The position numbers and the translations under genes were made by a program. From the NCBI GenBank assembly GCA_917880885.1, contig OU862919.1, positions 13,162,001 through 13,226,000 of the forward strand: a stretch of 64,000 bases of DNA, given 5' to 3'. Below are positions 60,111 through 64,000 of the stretch, one piece after another. Position 1 is the first letter of the stretch, and each line of letters begins with the position of its first letter. The notes beneath the pieces were generated by a model. The model worked only from the letters and a program-made list of their open reading frames with translations. It searched no databases and was not told the DNA's origin. This DNA comes from Limnephilus marmoratus. Its lineage: Eukaryota > Arthropoda > Insecta > Trichoptera > Limnephilidae.

Positions 60111-60406
60111 TTCTACAACGACATAAAAAAAAATTTGGAGGTTCTCGTACAAGCTAAGAGTTAAAAGGCTGATATTATTCAGTGTTCCGGCCTAGTGATA
60201 TATGTGTGGTTTTGATTGAAATTCTGAAAAACATTTCCACAAGAAAATCTATAAATTATAAGGATCCCGAGGGTTAGGTCAGCCTTGCAGAACAATTTAA
60301 TAAATTAACACTATTTACAGCAAATGTTAAGTTGTATTTCTAACGAGTTGGGTGTATAGTCTACATTATTATTGCATACACGCAAGTCTGTGCACCACGC
60401 GAAAAG

Positions 60407-60894
60407 ATTAAATTGTGCCATTGTAATTACCGCACCTCTGAGTACAGTCTAGCAATGAAAGTAATCGAGGTATCTTTATTTCGGTATAATCGAGATATCT
60501 ATATTTCTACATAATCGATTCAATTTCATTTGAGTGGTCGAATTAATATTACATCAAAATGAGATTAAATTGGGCCATTGTGATTACCGCACCTCTGACT
60601 ACAGAATTGCAATGGAAGTAATCGAGGTATCTTTATTTCGGTATAATCGAGATATCTATATTTCGACTTAATCGATTCGAACTAATTTCATTCGAGTGGT
60701 CGAAATAATATTGTATCAAAATAAGATCAAATTGTACCATTGCATTGTTGTTAAAGCATCTTCGACTACAGACTTGCAATGGGAGGTAATCGAGGTATCT
60801 TTATTTCGGGATAATCGAGATATCTGTATTTCGACATAATCGATTTCATTTTCATTCATTCGAATGGTCGAATTAATAGAGTATCAAAATGTTC
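60407..60894 (+). repeat. Tandem array of three ~160-bp monomers
   Basis: Monomers start at 60407, 60564 and 60726 (periods 157 and 162). Each has TAATCGAGGTATCTTTATTTCG and ATAATCGAGATATCT and ends GAGTGGTCGAATTAATA. Abuts the next TTAA element. Confidence 0.9.
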
Positions 60895-61614
60895 TTAAGA
60901 GCGTTTAACCAGCCAGCGGCAGAAAATCCACATTTCGTCGAAAGTTGTTCTTACGATCGTGCAGGGCGGTTACAATTAGAAAGATTAATTATTCTCTGTA
61001 CCAGCTTTTTAAAATTATTACTCAATATCGATTTTATTTCATTCCAAATTTGCTTTAATTTATACCTACATCCAAAAATGCTGAAAGGCGAGATGATAAA
61101 ACTATTAAAATAATGTACTTTTTGTAATTATTTTTTTGATTATAAGTATTTATCGTTTTTCAATAATGTCTAAGTTAAATAAGAATGTTAAAAAAAACTG
61201 AAATATATTAGTTTGTAAGTGCGCAAATAAATACACAAACGGACCAATTTTCGTGAAGAAACACATGTACGTACATATTTTTTAATGATTTTATTGAAAC
61301 TAAAATTAAAATTCTAAAACATGCGTTTGCTAGATAATGTATTGATTTATTTTACTGCATGATTATATTATTTGAAATGGGTGTGGTATAATACAAAATA
61401 TTTTTTGAAAATTTAACAAATCTGCCTACGACCTATGGTATAACCTTATTATAACAAAAATAAACATTTTTTCTAAAAATTTAAAACATGTGAATGCCAG
61501 ATAAAAGAATAATCTTTCGAAATCCATTGATAACTTTTTGTGGAAAAGAGTCAATACGTCTAAAATCTGATTTAAAAATGACATATTTCTGGTTTTCTCT
61601 GGTAATACCATAAG
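60895..61614 (+). mobile_element. TTAA-flanked element, copy 4
   Basis: Same left end as copies 2 and 3 (TTAA at 60895). The right end is decayed (GGTAATACCATAAG). It lies right after the satellite-like array. Confidence 0.75.
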
Positions 61615-61827
61615 TTTGCTTTAGTTTAGCTGATGAAAACTGAGCGAACGCAAGTTTTGTAAAAACTGAACAATTACAGTTTCAATTTCGGAGATAGTCC
61701 AGTAAACGAATGGTCCAAAAGGAGGTGTAGAGTGCGTGAGCAGGAACCTAAGTGATTCTTTCAGGACTTGTTTAGGGTGCTTAGGGTGTGAACATACTAA
61801 AAGTCCTGACGTCTAGGTGGTGAGCTA

Positions 61828-61851
61828 GGGGGGGGGGGGGGGGGGGGGGGG
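61828..61851. repeat. Poly(G) tract of 24 bases
   Basis: Uninterrupted G run after GAGCTA. It may be polymorphic or an assembly artefact. Confidence 0.8.
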
Positions 61852-61859
61852 AAGGTCCC

Positions 61860-62460
61860 GATTTTCGGGTTTCCGTTTATATCTCAAAAACGGTGCGTCG
61901 CAGAGGAAAACTTTTTAAGAATAAGTAAAAGCTCATAAAATTATCTACAACTTTTATTCTATACGTAATTTTGGAAATCCCAACCGTTTTTGAGTTATAC
62001 GCTCCACAAATGTCAATATTTTCGAAAAAAATCATTTTACCTCACATTTTTCATCAAACATTCCTTCATATCGTCTAAAATATTCATCCAAGAAAGAAAT
62101 TCATTTGAAAGAAGTTGTAAATAATTTAATTACCTTTTAGAATATATATACATATGTAAATAAAACTCCAACCAGTAAATATTTACAGCAATTTTAAGTT
62201 TTTTCGTAAAATGTCATTTTCAGAAAAAGCTGTTTTTTCTTACCAAATTATTAAGACGGGTTTTTTCTTCATGGGAAATTCCTTATTAATTTTTGCACGC
62301 AAGATAGCAGGTAAGTTGTTCTTGAACAGATGATTAGTGGAATTCATTTTATAATCATTATTATTGTGATGGGTGATTAGGTTAGTCGTCGGAGATGCTA
62401 CAATAACGTGCTACGATGCTGTTCGAGTTGGTAAAAAAGGCAATGAATGCGATAGTGGGC
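61860..62460. other. AT-rich stretch upstream of the CXC-family pseudogene
   Basis: No frame recognised. It may be the 5' region of the repeat unit that carries the pseudogene. Confidence 0.3.
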
Positions 62461-63898
62461 TTGACATTCTCAGACATCAAGTTGTCCCGCAAACTTTGGG
62501 CATTCGCAATGTCTTCTGTCAGCTCGTCGATAAAAATTCACGATGAAAAGGTTGCAGTTGAATAAAAGTGGGATGCGAAAGACAACTAAATCTGTTCTGT
62601 ATAGCTTATTCGAGCTTACCAAAAAAACTGTTCTACTGTCTCAGATGAACATAGTTGTGGACGGAGGATTTCTACTACACAGAGTAATTTGACAAAAAGA
62701 TGCCTCCGTTGCCGCAATTTGTGATCGTTATATCACCTATGTCTATCACCACTATCCTGGAATGACTCGCACTGTCGTATTTGATGGGTACGCAAACCCA
62801 TCCAATAGTACGAAATCATAAGAACAGATGCGATGATACAGACTGAGAAGGTCAACCGACATCAATTTGACATGGAACAAATCAATACCCGTTAAACAGG
62901 AAGATTTTTTATCCAATCCTACCAACAAAAGTAACTTCATCTCCTTACTACAGGCAAAGTTTCGGGAGAATGGGATACAGACTCTTCAGGCCACCGATGA
63001 TGCTGACGACCTTATCGTGAAGATTGCTGTGGAATTATCCTTTCACAACTCTGTGGCTGTCTTTGGTAAGAATGTGGACCTCACTGTCCTTTCGATTGCT
63101 TCCACTCCTCTCACCTAAGATATTCTGCTGCTGAAACCCGGACGAGGAAAAACCAAAACAATGGCACTGTCCACCCAAGAGATGCAGCTTCGTGGATTTG
63201 AACACATCATATTTTTACATTCATTTACCGGATGCTATACAACATCTGCAACTTTCAGGAGAAGCAAGGTGGGCTTTTCAAAATTGTATTTAGAGACAAA
63301 AATGATCAAGCAAGCGGCAATGATCTTTTACAACCCCTCCTCCACTCACGACGAGGTTGAAGAAGCTGGAAATAAATGCTTCCTGAAATGGTATGCGGCG
63401 CCAAAAAGACAGACCTCCCTTAACCAGTACCGCTTCCAGTCATTCACAAGGTCCATGGCATATATGAAGCCTGATATCAGCTCCCTCCCTCCAACAGAGA
63501 GTGCAGCTAAACAGCATTCCCGGCGGACATACCACCAAGTTCAGCAGTGGCTCGGAATTGAGCTGCCCCCTGAAGAATGGGGGTGGAAACACGAAGGAGA
63601 CACCCTGGTGCCAATTACAACAGAAGATCCTCCAGCACCGGAGGTCCTTCTGAAAATGATATTTTGCCGCTGCATCAAGGATTGTGCAATTGGCAAATGT
63701 GGATGCCGAAAAGCAATGCTGACCTGTTCTGCAGCGTGCCTTCACTGCCAAGGGAGATGCTTCAATGGCGTGCCTGTTGCCGAGGACGACGATGAAAACG
63801 ACGTAGAGCCCTTTCAGCAAGAACCATCCACCACTAAGAATGACGATGCCATGGATGAACAACGCTTGCCAGGACCCTCACGTCCAAAGAGGATATAA
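62461..63898 (+). pseudogene. Broken gene of a repeated CXC-domain family
   Basis: One frame runs across about 480 codons with stops at 62688-62690 (after LLHRVI), 62818-62820, 62833-62835 and 63116-63118. It encodes VVDGGFLLHRVI, VVFDGYANPSN, DDADDLIVKIAVE, VFGKNVDLTVL, LLLKPGRGKTKT, HIIFLHSFTGCYTTSA, and a C-terminal cysteine-rich stretch. I know such proteins as a multi-copy, unnamed family in many insect and cnidarian genomes, probably mobile. The spaced acidic residues (FDG, DDADDL, GKNVDL) recall PIN/FEN-type nucleases; that is my inference. The last 245 codons (63161-63898) are open. It is not likely to make full protein. Confidence 0.7.
63655..63770 (+). other. CXC (tesmin/TSO1-like) cysteine region in the pseudogene
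   Basis: Reads FCRCIKDCAIGKCGCRKAML then TCSAACLHCQGRC: nine cysteines in CxC and CxxC spacing with the GKCGCRK core seen in CXC zinc-binding DNA-contact domains. It is in the intact part of the frame. An Asp/Glu-rich tail follows to the TAA at 63896. Confidence 0.65.
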
Positions 63899-64000
63899 TA
63901 ACGTGAATCCATATAAAGTTGAGAGTGTAACATGATGTTATTGAGAACAGTGCCAAGGGAAATGGGGCCAACTCATACTCAAAGAATTTCATCAAATCCT

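Noticed and set aside
60407..60894. A CRISPR-like array
   Set aside because: Three long similar monomers without unique spacers in a eukaryotic genome; it is a tandem repeat.

Overview
This window is nuclear DNA of an insect. The genes have introns with GT-AG boundaries, the exons are GC-rich islands in a very AT-rich background, and most of the window is decayed mobile elements of kinds common in insects: non-LTR retrotransposons, SINEs, Helitrons, TIR elements with TAA, TTAA or TA target sites, and Penelope-like ends. Short TTAGG runs also fit an insect. I cannot fix the order from sequence alone; a hemipteran-like genome is my guess.

Four gene-like units can be supported. (1) At 77-1639, plus strand, lie the last two exons of a Tectonic-family protein (ciliary transition zone). 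(2) At 4508-30362, minus strand, lie twelve exons of the autophagy kinase Atg1/ULK, joined in consistent phase from the kinase catalytic loop to the stop codon. The N-terminal kinase lobe was not found in the window. The two genes converge. (3) At 46028-52932, plus strand, is a complete five-exon gene for a secreted-then-anchored leucine-rich-repeat protein of 476 residues. A 117-bp tandem duplication covers the end of its fourth exon and the 5' splice site. (4) At about 62461-63898, plus strand, is a broken gene of a repeated family with a C-terminal cysteine-rich CXC region.

The introns and spacers hold the rest. SINE family A is present in about ten copies, and its 3' end matches that of a LINE also present here. 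One LINE copy keeps a 13-bp target-site duplication and about 100 T, so it looks recent. A second SINE-like family (B) and three tRNA-headed SINE fragments are present. There are five Helitron-like units (one with a Rep/helicase fragment), two PIF/Harbinger-type elements (one carrying a MADF-like ORF), four copies of a TTAA-flanked 715-721-bp element, a mariner-like MITE nested in another TIR element, several foldback elements, and Penelope-like inverted ends with hammerhead-ribozyme-like cores.

I found no operon-like or defence-type system. The most unusual items are the duplicated in-frame splice donor in the LRR gene, the MADF-bearing Harbinger element, the SINE/LINE tail sharing, the ribozyme-like remnants and the G-rich Helitrons.
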